Assembly: GCA_021234155.1 (NCBI GenBank) | Contig: JAJEKV010000679.1 | Location: forward strand, 55,143-119,142 | Direction of reading: 5' to 3' | Source of the DNA: Isoetes taiwanensis | Taxonomy: Eukaryota; Streptophyta; Lycopodiopsida; Isoetales; Isoetaceae | Length of the DNA stretch: 64,000 nucleotides | In this document: one piece after another, positions 46,214 through 57,889 of the stretch | Layout of the letters: every line of letters starts with the position of its first letter | How positions within the stretch are numbered: position 1 is the stretch's first letter | The notes under the pieces: model-generated | What the model saw: the letters and a program-made list of their open reading frames with translations, nothing else | What the model was told of the DNA's origin: nothing | Databases searched by the model: none | Program-made: the position numbers and the translations under genes

Positions 46214-46397
46214 GCAAAATGATGGTGATAACTTTTCTGGCAATGATGGCTTTGAGGGGATTAATCACTCATCTCTTTAATAGATAGATGTTTTGTGTCT
46301 CTTTCAAGCCAATCTCTGTTAAATTCTTCATCCCCTTTCAAATTTTCCCTTCTCTGCGCTATTTCTGTCCCTTGTTGTTTTCTCCTGATCATTTTCA

Positions 46398-48569
46398 ATG
46401 GATAAAATAAATACTATTTGCCCTAAATTTCTCCATCTGTTCCATTCTTTCTCTGCTCTGTCGCCTGGAGACCGGATTGTCATTCTTCACAAGTTAAGCT
46501 CTTTCCATAAAAATCCAAATGACTTCATTCTTTTTGGCAATTTCGCTAACTCTGCAGGTGAAACTCAGGTTATGGATCCAAAGACTCATAAAACTCCAGT
46601 CTGGGATAATTTCACAAAAGATCCCGACATGTGGGGTCGTGTCCCTTTATTGGATCCAGTTTCACAGATCCCTCTGCCATATGGAGTCCCGAAACCTAAT
46701 GCAGAAATTCTATCTGATGACACCTATGATGCTGCATTGAAGGAGCTTCGTCCAATTCAGGGCAGCAAGCAAAAGCTTTACCATGGTATTTCCCTGAATA
46801 TCCCTTCTGTTCATTCAAAAATTTCCTCTCTTAGGGATTCTGCTGTTCTTATTAAAGTCAATCGACCTGGAATACATTTGGACAAGTTATGGTCCTTTTG
46901 CCTAAACCTACAAAAAGGAATTCTTATCAATGCCATGTACTGGCTAAATTTCCCTTTCATTATGGTGGAATGTGGCTCACAAAGAACTGCTAATTACCTT
47001 CTCAAACTGGGATCCCTTACTTTTGAATCAAACTTTCTGGCTTTTTTAAAATGGGATCCAAAATTAAATACTGAGGATATGGATAACTTTTGTGTAGCAT
47101 CTACAACTCTGCAAGGTTTGAATCCAATCTATTGGAATGAGGACTGTTTCAAAATCCTATTCAACTCCATGGGTAATTACATTTGTACTGAATATTCCAC
47201 CTCCAGGTCTCCAAGAGCTTTTGTCCAACTCGACCTTTCCAAAAATATCCCAACATCTATATCTTTCTTGGATGCCTTTGGCCAAAACTCCAATCTATCA
47301 TTGAGATGGGCTGGTTTACCCCCCCAATGTCAGAGTTGCTCGAGAAGACATTTTTGGTACAAGGAGTGTATTATAAATGCAGACACTCAGCATCAACAGA
47401 ACATTGAGAAATTGTCACTTTCTGATAAGGGAAATATTTCCAATGGTATTTCCAATGGTAACATTTCTAAAGATGCACTCAAGTCTGATAAATCAGCAAA
47501 TTCTACATTGACCAATCTTGAGGTCAAGCACAGTCAAGGTCAGCATTGGACTAAAGTCAATGGCAGTGTGAAGAGAATTAGGAATAACCAAATGAGGAGA
47601 TTAGATGGCAGGTTGATGAGTCAAGGACAGAGAAATTGCATAACATGTTGAACCAGGTAAGAGAATCTAACAAATTCTCTGATCATTTGGCCCATTCAAA
47701 TGTAAGAGGTGTTCCATTAAATAATAAAAGCCATGCTTACCAGCAGCCAGCCATTCAGAAGGGTCTGAAAATCTGTGACCAAATCTTAGCAGATAAATAC
47801 TCACTTGCTCCACAGAGCAAGTCTAAAGATGCTCAGTATTCAACAAGAAAACATCTTCAAAGTGTCTCCGTGAAATCGCTTAATTGCACTGACATAAAAG
47901 TGGTCAAGCTAAGGATATAAGTTCATCAAGTAAGCAACAACTTCTACATCCCCAGATGCAACAAATTTGCTGCAACCAAACTCACTCTCAGATGCAGTCC
48001 AAACTGCCTTACAACCTACCCTTCTGCTCGAAGTTTCAAAAGGTTCCAAAGAAAATGTGGACTCCATCATTGACAAGGTTCACTGCTCGAATAAGTTCCA
48101 GGTACTTGCTAGCTTAAATGTTGATCAAGAATTAGATAACTTATTGAGTAATAAAGCAGAGAAGCTATGTCAGGAAATGGTTTCTCCTCCACTTCTGCCT
48201 TCACTCCAAGAAACTACCATTACCAATTTTCATTCACATATTGACCTATTAATTGATTTATCCAAAATGACCTCCCCTGAGCCCTGCTGTTCATCATCTA
48301 TATCAAAGGAAGTTGAGGCCCAGATTGCAAGTTTGCAGGAAGGCTTGTTGTCTAATAGCAAGGAATTATGGTCTGCTCATGAGGTGGTTCAAGATACAGA
48401 TGCAGAGGTTGATTTTGTTCAAGAATTTGTTCAAGAAACACCAGCTCAAGGCATGGACACAGACCCTGGAGCTTTCAAACAAGCTCTTTGCTCAGATGCT
48501 CAAACTATGGAAACTCCAAATGGATGCAACAAGGATATTTCTTCAGAGGCAAGTTCCCCTTTTCTATAA
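46398..48569 (+). pseudogene. LINE ORF1 (nucleic-acid-binding, zinc knuckle)
   Basis: The main frame (46398-47651, 417 codons) has the plant LINE ORF1 (DUF4283-like) layout: NAMYWLNFPFIMVECGS, FLAFLKWDPKLNTED, then YWNEDCFKILFNSMGNYI, then PRAFVQLDLSKNIP, followed by a zinc knuckle CQSCSRRHFWYKEC (C-C-H-C). Shifted frames at 47636-47920 and 47967-48569 continue a low-complexity, Ser/Lys- then Gln/Glu-rich tail. ORF1 binds the LINE RNA. One or two frameshifts near 47640 and 47920 probably break it. Confidence 0.75.
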
Positions 48570-48868
48570 TTTAAATGATATAGATTCTAATGAGGATAAT
48601 GAAAAGTTATTTGAGTTTTTTCCGGTGGTTGCTTTCGGACAATGACAATGATAGTGATAAGGAAAATTGGGAAAATGAGAAATTTTCGTCTTCTACCCAG
48701 TTATCAATAGTTCCAAGGGGGTTCCTAAATCTAAAAAAAAAAAAAAAACGCCAACTCTAATATTTTATCCTATCTGCAAAAGACTCCAGATGAGAATACT
48801 AGGAGCAAAAAGAACAGGAAATTCAAATCATAGATTTATCTCCTAGTTCCTATATAGCTTCTGATCCA

Positions 48869-51800
48869 ATGAAAATAATTACTTGGAATGTTAGGGGAGC
48901 CAAAGGCCCGATAAAAAGAAGGAGAATTATCTCTCAGCTCAGACAGTATAAAGCTGACATAATTCTACTCCAGGAAACTAAACTGCCTAAATTTGAAAGC
49001 TCTAGCCTATCTGATTGGATCTATCCTGCCTCATCCATTTGGATTGAAGCCTCTGGTACTAGTGGTGGCCTCATCACAATTTGGAAATCTATGACTCATG
49101 TCTCTTATTTCAATAGTCCCAGTAAATGTTGGCAGGCAGTGATTTTCTCAATTAACAACTCTCGCTTTGGGGTCATTAATGTATATGCTCCCACAAATCC
49201 AAAAGATAGAGAAACTATCTGGCCTGAAATTAATACATGGATTTCCTCTCAACCTCAAATGGACTGGGTCATCTCTGGAGACTTCAACAACACACCAAAT
49301 TGGGACATGAAGCTAGGAAACAGAATTAATATGTCCACTACGGAGAGAGAAAACTGGGATACTCTTATTTCTGATACAAACTTGATCTATGTTCCTTCTT
49401 CAACAGCAAATTATACTTGGTCAAATAAAATGTAAGAACTCTAGAGAGTTTCATGTGCCCTTGATAGATTCTATGTCTCTAATTCTGTTACATCATTCTG
49501 GGATAATTGTTATGTGGTTAGTGATGAGACTACCTCTATCTCTGATCATCAACCTCAATTTCTTCACACAAGCCACCTTTTATGTCTCCCAAGAGATGGG
49601 AATGTTCCCTTTAAATTCAACTGTTCCTTATTACAAAATGAGCATTTCTGCCTGGATTTCAAGAACTTCCTTATTTCTCTTCAAAATGGTAATAATTTGA
49701 TATCTCGCTAATAGCCCTTCTAATGGTTCTCAAACTATGAAAGGTTTTACTCGAAGATAAAAGCGGATGAAATCCTGGATCAAAAACTGGTCCAAGACCA
49801 TCCATATGGAGAAGGTTAGACAGAAAGAATTTCTCTATAGTCAAATGAGAGATCTTAGATCTAAACTCCAATCTGAACCCCATAACATAAATCTTCAGGT
49901 TGGGGAGGAAATCTTGGAAAACAAAATTAAATCAATTGAGGAGATTGAGGCTAAGAGTTATGCCATCAAATGTAAGATCAAGTATAACAAAGAGATGGAT
50001 AGTGGCAGTTCTAAATTCTTCTACAGGACTGCTAGAAATAGATTGCTTAACAATTCCATTATTAAGGTCCAATCTGAGAATGGTACTAGTATTGAGACTC
50101 CCTCTGATATTAAAAATTTCTTCCATGACCAATATGCTGCTTTATTCAAAGAGAGTGTTCCCAATGCTCACATTTTATCAAAAAGAAATTCTTTCCTTTC
50201 TCAAATTAGCCAAATTATTCCTAATAATGATAGCTTAATGGATGATTCAATTGCTGCCATTCCAACTGAGCAAGAAATCTTTAATGTTCTTATGAGTTTC
50301 AGTAAAGGCAAATCCCCTGGACCTGACGGCATTCCCCCTGAGTTATACATTCATTTTTGGGATGCTCTAAAGCAAGACATAATTAAATTGGTTCATGGTT
50401 TCTGGAAGGCTGACCACCTGCACTCCTCCATCTCTGCTGGATTTATTACTTTGGTCCCAAAGGTCGACAAGCCTATTACTTTCTCTGACTGGAGACCTAT
50501 ATCCTTAACCAACTCCTCGTACAAATTGTGTGCCAAGATTATTGCTAACAGAGTGAAACCTTTTCTACAAAAATGCATTGATATCAGGCAATCTGCTTTC
50601 TTACCCAATAGATTCATTCTGGACAACTTCATTGTGGCTATGGAGGGCCTGCACTGGAATAGAATTTCCTCTCAGAAATGTGTTCTTCTAAAATTAGATT
50701 TCAAGAGAGCCTTCGATTCTGTCAACTGGGATTTCTTGGAATTTGCTTTGAAGAAAATTGGTTTCAATCACAAAATCATCTCTTTGATTTTTGGTCTTAA
50801 TTCCATGGCAAATTCTGCAGTCTTGATTAATGGCTCTCCCTCCACTTTTTTCAAGCTAGCTCGAGGGGTCAGACAAGGTTGTCCTCTAGCCCCATATTTA
50901 TATCTTGTTGTGGCTGAAATGCTCTCTAAAGCTATGGCTTACCACCAGAATAGTGGACACATTAAAGGCCTTGATCTTCCTGATAATAATGGCAGCCTGA
51001 TCATCTCTCAGTATGCAGATGACACATTTGCTTTTTTAGAATCCAATCCTGAGAATATTGCTAAGTTTCTTGATATTATTGATTCCTTCTCTGCTGCCTC
51101 TGGTATCTTTCTAAATGTTGGTAAAAGTATTATTATTGGGAACTCTACTCATGATAATCTTTGTGGAATTAAGGTTCTCGACCCCATGCAAGCAACCAAG
51201 CTTCTAGGTATGCCTTTATCTCTCAGTCCAAACATTAAAGGTCTCTGGGATCCTATTATTCAGAGAATTAGGAAAAAATTGAATTTCTTCAGGAGCACTC
51301 TCTCTCTAGCTGGCAGGACCATAATTGCAAATTCTGTTCTGTCTGCTTCTCATATTTTTTACTCCTCTGCTCTGGTGGCACCTAAGTGTATTTATAAAGA
51401 GCTTGAGAAGACCATCAGAAACTTCATTTGGAAAGGCAATCACTCAGTCAATTGGGATACTGTCACCCGAGAGAAAAAATATGGAGGCCTTGGCTGTAAA
51501 AATTTATACCTCCAAGCATGTGCCTTGGCTGGTAAATTCATCTGGAGATCTTTAAATGGGAATAATTCCTTAGCTTCAATTTTCATTAGATACTGGCTGA
51601 AATGTTCTTATCCAGATGGACACCCTACTATTATTCACTCTCTACCTGAGTCTGCTTTCTGCATTTTACACCCGGGCAGCAACACTTCTCCCCTTATGCA
51701 AAATATGATTAGAGCTTGGAATGTGGTGCAAAATTGTTTTGATGAACCAAACTTGGAAGATCATAACATGAACTCATCTCTGTTTTGGTCTGCTGGCTTT

Positions 51801-52421
51801 AAGGATAACTATGGGAACACCTTGGCTATTAGACATCCCAAGATATATAAAAAATGGCAACATCATAACATCACTCATGTCAAAAATCTGTTTTCCAATG
51901 GACACCTCATCTCCTGGACCAATCTTAGGAGATTAATTCATGGCACATCTAGTGATAAATCTGTCTATATTCATCTCAGAAATATCCTCAACAGGAATCT
52001 TCTCTCACTGGACGATGGAAATGGTCTTCTCTGGAAAATAGATGGAATCAATAAATATAAAGTCAGTAAAGTTTATGCTCGACTAAATCACAAGACTGCT
52101 CATGTTAAAGCTAGGTCAAAGTGGTCTCTAACAGAGGATGAATGTAAAAGCTTATTCAACAATACTTGGAAATCCTACTGTCCCCCCAAAGTAAATTACT
52201 TTGTCTGGTTGGTTGCTCAGAAAAGTCTGCCAAATCTTGTGTCTCTGTCAAAGAGAAACTCTGTTATTAGACCTGAGTGTCAATCTAACTGTTTGAGTGA
52301 GGAAACCATGCAACACATTTTTGATTGCCCAAAGCTTACTCTTTTTTGGAAATGGTTTTACAGTAAATTTGGTAATTTGTTCAATATGCAAAATCCTTTT
52401 AACTTGCTAAAGTGTATCTGA
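48869..52421 (+). pseudogene. LINE ORF2 (endonuclease, RT, zinc-binding tail)
   Basis: It starts MKIITWNVRGAKGP (APE-type endonuclease: Asn in WNVRG, Glu in LLQETKL, ISGDFNN near residue 135). The frame breaks near 49434; SISDHQPQF, the last catalytic motif, lies in another frame at about 49540. From 49767 an 884-codon frame is intact: GKSPGPDGIPPELY, FISLV-type fingers, LKLDFKRAFDSVNWDF, GVRQGCPLAPYLYL and active-site YADD at 51012-51023 (residues 416-419). It ends with PPKVNYFVWLVAQKSLP and C..C...HIFDCP, the RT-associated zinc-binding region. The endonuclease-RT frameshift makes this copy inactive. Confidence 0.92.
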
Positions 52422-53612
52422 GAATAATGATGCTTTTAAAAACACTATCATGTTCACCGCCTTTATGGAACATCCGGAAAGCAAGGAAGGATTGTGCATG
52501 GTCATAAAAATTCTCCCTATTCTGGATCAAAATGCATTTCCAATTAGATTTAGAAGCTTTTGGTACTGCTCACAAAAGTAAAGCTGCAGGTTCTTATGAC
52601 AGGAATTGGGATGGAGTTGGTAAATTTGTTGGTAGCTTCAATATTTTTGTTTCAAAACTTGATGTCATTAATTCTAATGCCCCTTTTTCTGATGTCATTG
52701 ATAGAGTATCTGGAATTTCTCAAGGGGGAAGGCGGGACCAAATTTGATACAATGCTCGCCTATCATGAAGCTACTCTATATAGCAACAACACAGAGTTCT
52801 GAGGACTTGAAGCCTCAGGGCCTAATGCATCGCAGAGGAATTGAAACTTTATCAGGTCAGATTAAACAGTAATGAAAACTCTTGGGCCAAAATTTACTGC
52901 AGAGAGGTCGTCCAGATGTACTGCATCTTCAACTTTTTGTTCATGTATCACTACTCTTTGACTGATAGACAGCTCAGCAGATACAGAGAGTTATACTACT
53001 CTCATAAGATGATAGCAGATTTGTATGGTACATTGCTCCTCCTCATGGGACAAAGTGATCTTCACTCATTGCTGATGGAGAATGGATCAGAATATAACAG
53101 CTATCACTTTGGTACAGATAAAGGCTTCTACTGGGTCTACAATTCCATATTTGATCAGAAAATGCAGGAATGAGTCTCCTTAGCCAAAATCTTCAACCCG
53201 AACTTCAAATACCTATGGCTCCCTTCTTATTGTCACCAAATCTCCTGTCAATAGCTCATCTGCTAGTACTCAATATTGTATCTATTGCTTGTCTAACTAC
53301 AAGCTCTAGCATTTTGCTTGGCTCTTTGTTCATGCAGGTTTTGGTTCTCTGGTCACAGCAGGGGGTTGTGATTTCTGCCCTCTCACAAAGGGCAAGGCAC
53401 TTCACATTCACACATTATCTCTTAAACTTGAAGCAGCTGGTGTGAATTTTCTTGTTTTTTGTTCACAAGCTTGAAGATACATTTCACCATATTATCTTGT
53501 TTATATTTAAACTTTTAAACTTATTTAACTCTGGTGGCTGCTGATATGGATTTTTCCCATCAGTCACAATATTTGTATGGCTTTAATTAATTAATGGAAA
53601 AAACACCTCTTA

Positions 53613-53613
<1 letters not shown>
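52422..53613 (+). other. LINE 3' region
   Basis: Decayed reading frames (for example 52532-52747 and 52841-53173) lie between ORF2 and the A tail. An RNase H domain could once have been here, as in many plant LINEs, but no clear catalytic motif is visible. The last bases read TTAATGGAAAAAACACCTCTTAC before the A run begins. Confidence 0.5.
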
Positions 53614-53648
<35 letters not shown>

Positions 53649-53650
<2 letters not shown>

Positions 53651-54083
53651 TTTCTCCTAGGTAGTGGGTCCGTAAGAATAAGCTAGGTTGTTAGAGGAGT
53701 AAAAGAATGAGTCAAATTAACATTCTAGTAAAATTGGAGTGGAAATTATGAATCAGCATCAAATTTCACCTAATATAGATCGAAGAATCATGCCAATCCG
53801 AGACCTGGGTGAAAAATGGCACAAATTCATAATTAACACTTCAAACCATTAGGAAAAATTCGAAATTTTAATATAATACTGTAGTAAGTATATGCTAATA
53901 ATTAGGTATATTGGAGTAATTAATGGGGGGGCTAATTATTACACCTATTAATGGTAGGAGAATATTCCTCAGGGAACCCTTCTTTTTAAATATCTTCTTG
54001 CCACCTCATTTCCCCCCAAACCTTGCCTGCCACCTTCTCTCTCTTGATCAGCCTTATGTCACCCATTTCTCAGACCGTAAGAT
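53649..54083 (+). other. Chromovirus leader upstream of the H3-like ORF
   Basis: AT-rich, no open frame. It continues the leader interrupted by the LINE. The last 100 bp are C/T-rich (CCACCTCATTTCCCCCC, TTCTCTCTCTTGATC), like a 5' untranslated region, and the ATG at 54084 follows AGAT. Confidence 0.5.
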
Positions 54084-55241
54084 ATGGCACGAACCAAGCA
54101 AACCTACAGGAAGTGTAGCCCAAAGCGAACACCCTCGATGGCGGCGGCAGCAGCAGGTGCCCATGGCAAGCAGATCCCACCGCACCTTCGGCCTAGGCCA
54201 GAGGAGGAGGCGTCATCCTCGTCTGATGACATCTTCCACATCTCCCAGGAGGAGGTCCCCAACAGCAGCAGCTCTTCGTCGGCATGTACTCAGCGAACCG
54301 ACGAGACTCGCCACTTTGGGCCCCTGAATGACGATCAGGTGGAGCATCAGGAAGAAGAGCACCGGGAGGAGGGGGTCGGGGAGCAGCAGCAGCACAAGGC
54401 CAAGATCCAGCAGGCATGCCCTTCTTCGATCAAGAAGAAGGGCAAGGAGAAGGTGAAGGAGTGGCCGGAGGATAGGGTAGCACGGGAGAAACGGGAGAGG
54501 GAGCTGCTAGAGAAGGAGAGGAGGACCAAGAGAAGGAATGATAGGCCTCACGGGACGGTCACAATAGAAGAACCTCACCCACGCGAGGTAGATGAAGGGG
54601 ACGAGGAGGAAGGAGGCGGAGATGAGGAAGAGGAGGTCGAAGAGGAGGAGGAGCAGCAAGATGTTGGGGAGCCTTCAGACCCCAACGCACGCCCACCCTA
54701 CCCGAAGTGGCCCAAGCCACCAAAGGTAGTTAAGAAGCAGAAGGTGGGTGAGCGTGAATTCACGCTCAAGCAAGATCGCGAATTCAAGCGCAAAATGAAG
54801 GCATACCAGGAGTACCTTCGTCGCTGGACGAGGTACAATGATTGGTACTGTAAGAAGAATGTGGAGAGGTTCGTCAAGGGCGGGCGACCGAAGAGCCAGC
54901 CGAAGCCGCCTCCACCTAGGCCGGAGAAGCCCAAGAAGACCCATCATGGGCCTAACTCTCAACACGCGCGGGTGTTTTGGGAGATTAGACACTTTCAGCA
55001 GTGTACTAATCTCCTGATAAGGAAGGCGCCATTCGAACGCCTCCTCCGCGAAGTCATGCAGGAGTTCCGGACAGATTACATGGTCACCCCTCTAATGACC
55101 TGGGCCCTGCAAGAAGCCGCAGAAGCAGAGCTGACCCAGCTCTTTGAAGAGGGAAACCTTTGTGCCATCCACGCCAAGCGGGTAACGGTTATGCCCAAAG
55201 ACCTGCACTTGGCGCGGAGGATCGGCAAAGAGAGGCCTTAG
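54084..55241 (+). CDS. Histone H3-like chimera encoded in a chromovirus
   Basis: An uninterrupted 385-codon ORF. Residues 1-10 are [10 protein letters not shown], the histone H3 tail with Ala7 changed to Tyr; Lys4, Arg8 and Lys9 are kept and Ser10 is Cys. Residues 294-385 are an H3 alpha-N helix and histone fold: REIR-like [21 protein letters not shown], then [34 protein letters not shown] and [12 protein letters not shown]. Loop 1 has the H3 length, not the longer CenH3 length. Lys56 is Gln, Lys79 is Arg, and Cys110, His113, Lys115 and Lys122 are kept. Between tail and fold are about 280 added residues: Ser runs, a basic helix ([19 protein letters not shown], 133-151), an acidic run (169-193) and a Lys/Pro-rich part with [15 protein letters not shown]. 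It lies between the primer site and gag of the chromovirus, in sense. It could enter nucleosomes or act as a decoy; both are inference. Confidence 0.93.
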   Translation: MARTKQTYRKCSPKRTPSMAAAAAGAHGKQIPPHLRPRPEEEASSSSDDIFHISQEEVPNSSSSSSACTQRTDETRHFGPLNDDQVEHQEEEHREEGVGEQQQHKAKIQQACPSSIKKKGKEKVKEWPEDRVAREKRERELLEKERRTKRRNDRPHGTVTIEEPHPREVDEGDEEEGGGDEEEEVEEEEEQQDVGEPSDPNARPPYPKWPKPPKVVKKQKVGEREFTLKQDREFKRKMKAYQEYLRRWTRYNDWYCKKNVERFVKGGRPKSQPKPPPPRPEKPKKTHHGPNSQHARVFWEIRHFQQCTNLLIRKAPFERLLREVMQEFRTDYMVTPLMTWALQEAAEAELTQLFEEGNLCAIHAKRVTVMPKDLHLARRIGKERP

Positions 55242-55470
55242 GACCTCAAATTTTTGTAATTTTGTTAAAATCAAAGTTTTCAATGTAAATTGGTTTTCTT
55301 AATATATATAAGTTCTATTACTCTATAAAATGGGATTGCCCTATGTTTTGAAAATGTAAGTAACTAAGCTAATTTGTGGTAGAATTTCTTGTAGTGTGTA
55401 GAAATTGCCTAGGAACCCGGGTTAGAACAAAATTTCAGCAAATATCATCGAAGATTGGCAAAAATTCGGT

Positions 55471-55737
55471 GACCCGGGTGAGACCGCGCCAATCGACCCT
55501 GCGTTCGCAACGCAGGCCCATTTCGCGCGGATTCACACAGTTGCATTGAAATTTGGCTTCTAGATGATAATTTTGCTTGAAATAAGTTGCTAGCTAGGTC
55601 AGAATTGATCCAATTAGGCATGTTAGTATCTTGTAGCTCCTAGAAATGTTGAGTTTTGACCCAAATCAGGCGAACCGGGTGAGACCGCGCCAATCCACCC
55701 TGCGTTCGCAACGCAGACGCATTTCGCGGGGATTCAC
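55471..55737 (+). repeat. Two copies of a GC-rich hairpin-bearing block
   Basis: A 66-bp block at 55471-55536 recurs at 55672-55737 with about six differences. Each contains CTGCGTT-CGC-AACGCAG (55499-55515 and 55700-55716), a perfect 7-bp stem with a 3-base loop, next to GAGACCGCGCCAAT. The blocks stand out from AT-rich surroundings just downstream of the H3-like stop codon. They may be structured RNA elements or protein-binding sites of the retrotransposon. Confidence 0.8.
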
Positions 55738-56039
55738 CCGGGTCGACCCCTTTTGACCTAAATTAGCCAAATTTGACCCAACAAATGGCCATGTAGTGTT
55801 TCTTACTTTGTTTTGCTTAGATTTGCACTTCATGATACTTCATTTGGAGACCTATAGCCTTAGAACAAAAGTCTCTTCCATCAAGAACCCTTGTGCACGA
55901 AACCCGAGGCAGACCATAGTCTATAAAAAGGGCCTCAATTGCCATTTTCCCTTCACCAGAACTGTTCCTAGCACCTTAGGCAATTTCCCAACCTTTCAAT
56001 GGTCTTTGCAAGCCATTTTCTACACTCATCTCTACACAA

Positions 56040-57282
56040 TGGCGCCTAGCAACTTTGTTAGATGGTATGATGCCGCCAACCACATCCATGACTTCCCTGC
56101 GGATTAAGCCTTCCAGGTGTTCGACCATTTGTTTGATCTTCATGCAACCTTGACCAGAACACCCCTTCTATACTGATATCATTTGCCAATATGACCAACA
56201 GATCCTACCTGGGAAGTTAGCTTACCCCCTAGGGGAGGGAATTGGGTATCCCTAGAGATGCTTAGCCAAGCCTTAGGAAAAGAGATGGGAGGATCCAAGG
56301 GCAAGAACCAGCTGTGGGATAGGACCAGAACCATGCCCGACTACATGACCTGCAGGCATAATAGGCATAGATATCTCTCATCCCAGACAGCCCTTGCTCT
56401 ATTCATGCAGTATAAGTCAGTCAATAGGGTGGGAGAACCTTCCATTCAGCCCTTAGACCTAGCACCCCTGAACACTCGTAGAGACCAAGGCCTCATCCTT
56501 GAGATAGACTCCTCGGAGTAGGAGTACCATGGCAGGACATCAGGGACACCAGCACTGCAGATCGAGCAAGACTACGAGCAGCTAGGGGAAGAAAATCCAG
56601 ATTGGGAAAGCAGAGAGGCAAGGAGGATCGAGAGGCACATGGCCAGGCACGATGACGACATCAGGCGGGCCTACGAACCACCAATCGGCATCACAGCCCT
56701 ATCACCTATAGTCATCGACGGAGAGAAGTACATCTTGGCAAACGACATCCTCAACCTACCTTACTGCCAAGAAGAAGGGCTTAGGATCGACGAGCTCTTA
56801 GGGCTTGATGGCAGAGGAGCAGAACACCGAGCCTCATCGACTACTCCTATCGAGGGAAATTCCAAGGGAGATAGCGGGGCCGGCACTCCTACGGGGAGAC
56901 AATGTCAGATATAGCAGCCTATCAGCAGATAAGGGAGATCTATCGACAACAGGAACCCATCATTCCAGAGGAGGAGTTCGAAGAAATACAAAGTAGGTTG
57001 TACAAACCAGGAAGAGGCCCAAGCTCTGGCGGACCGATTCGTTCGAGCATGCGGAAAGCATCCAGCAGCATCAACTTGGAGAACGCAACTACCATGTGGA
57101 GAGACCATGAAGACCTCTTGGCAGTAGATGTCTACGGCGGGGCAGCTCAAAGGAAGGGCCGCGGGATCACGAAGCACGAGGCAAGTACTGGGCTACCTCC
57201 CTCCGACCCTCACCAAGGGCGGATGATAGTCTTCCACAAGGAGTTCAGCCCAAGAGGGGAAGAGTCCGTGGCGCCCTCATAG
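56040..57282 (+). pseudogene. Unrecognised chromovirus accessory ORF region
   Basis: Coding-like text runs from MAPSNFVRWYDAANHIHDFP (56040) through a frame at 56258-56914, broken only by a TAG at 56519, to a frame at 56902-57282. Phrases include MPDYMTCRHNRHRYLSSQ, ALALFMQYKSVNRVGE, DGEKYILANDILNLPYCQEE and YQQIREIYRQQEPIIPEEEF. It is hydrophilic, with charged and Gln-rich parts and no membrane segment. I do not recognise a family. Its place between the H3-like ORF and gag, in the same sense, suggests an element-encoded protein now decayed by a stop and frameshifts. Confidence 0.5.
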
Positions 57283-57889
57283 CACTCTCGGCCCGGGCGG
57301 CACTCCAAGATATCTGACCATGCGGATCACATCGTTCTCTTCAGAGATCCGGTGGCGCTCCAACGCCTCGACTTAGCTTAGAGGCCACCTCGAGGACGCG
57401 ACATTAATCGGTAGTAGTGGCAACAGCACACGAACTCGGCCCCTCTAAATGGCCCGAAAGCCGAAGGAGGATCAACCAGAATATCTCAAGCAACCTCGGC
57501 AAGGCCTCAGCTTAGGGACATCAAGAATTTCTTCAAGTTGACAAGGGGCCATCGATGATAGACAAATTCTGTTTTAATCATCTTCTAAATTGTATTGAAT
57601 GTCTTCACTCCTATAAGCTAGCATATATTTTATATTAGTATGTAACTTTTATATATTAATGACGATAAATTGTCTTTAACTTATAAGTGTAATTTTGGCA
57701 TGATTTCTTTTATGCTCAACAATAATTCACTTGTAAATAAGGATGAATAATATATAACTAAAGTAATAGTATTGATGACTAATACTTGCAGCCAGGAACA
57801 CCGGCTCAGGTTCTCAAGGCCAGGGCTGACATCACCAATGGGTACCTAGAAACTTATTTGGACGTGAACAAGACGACAACAACAAGGAA
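57283..57889 (+). other. Spacer before gag
   Basis: Low coding signal. A very AT-rich part at 57570-57790 is followed by GCAG borders, and could be an intron or leader of gag. Nothing is recognised. Confidence 0.35.

Larger units (their letters stand above)
45700..53648 (+). mobile_element. Near full-length plant LINE inserted in the chromovirus leader
   Basis: The right end is a run of 35 A (53614-53648). The left end is not exact; it lies after the primer site and before the first ORF, near 45700, where AAAAATGT may match the base run after the tail. The order is a 5' ORF, ORF1 with a zinc knuckle, and ORF2 with endonuclease, RT and a zinc-binding tail. Only a few frameshifts are present, and the long pure A tail suggests a young insertion. 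Confidence 0.85.

Noticed and set aside
54963-55238. CenH3 (centromeric H3) identity for the H3-like fold
   Set aside because: Loop 1 has the same length as canonical H3, and the tail begins ARTKQT, unlike CenH3 proteins. The fold is closer to ordinary H3.
55499-55716. Animal-type histone mRNA 3' stem-loop
   Set aside because: The hairpin sequence differs from the conserved histone stem-loop, plants do not use that signal, and the block occurs twice far from the stop codon.
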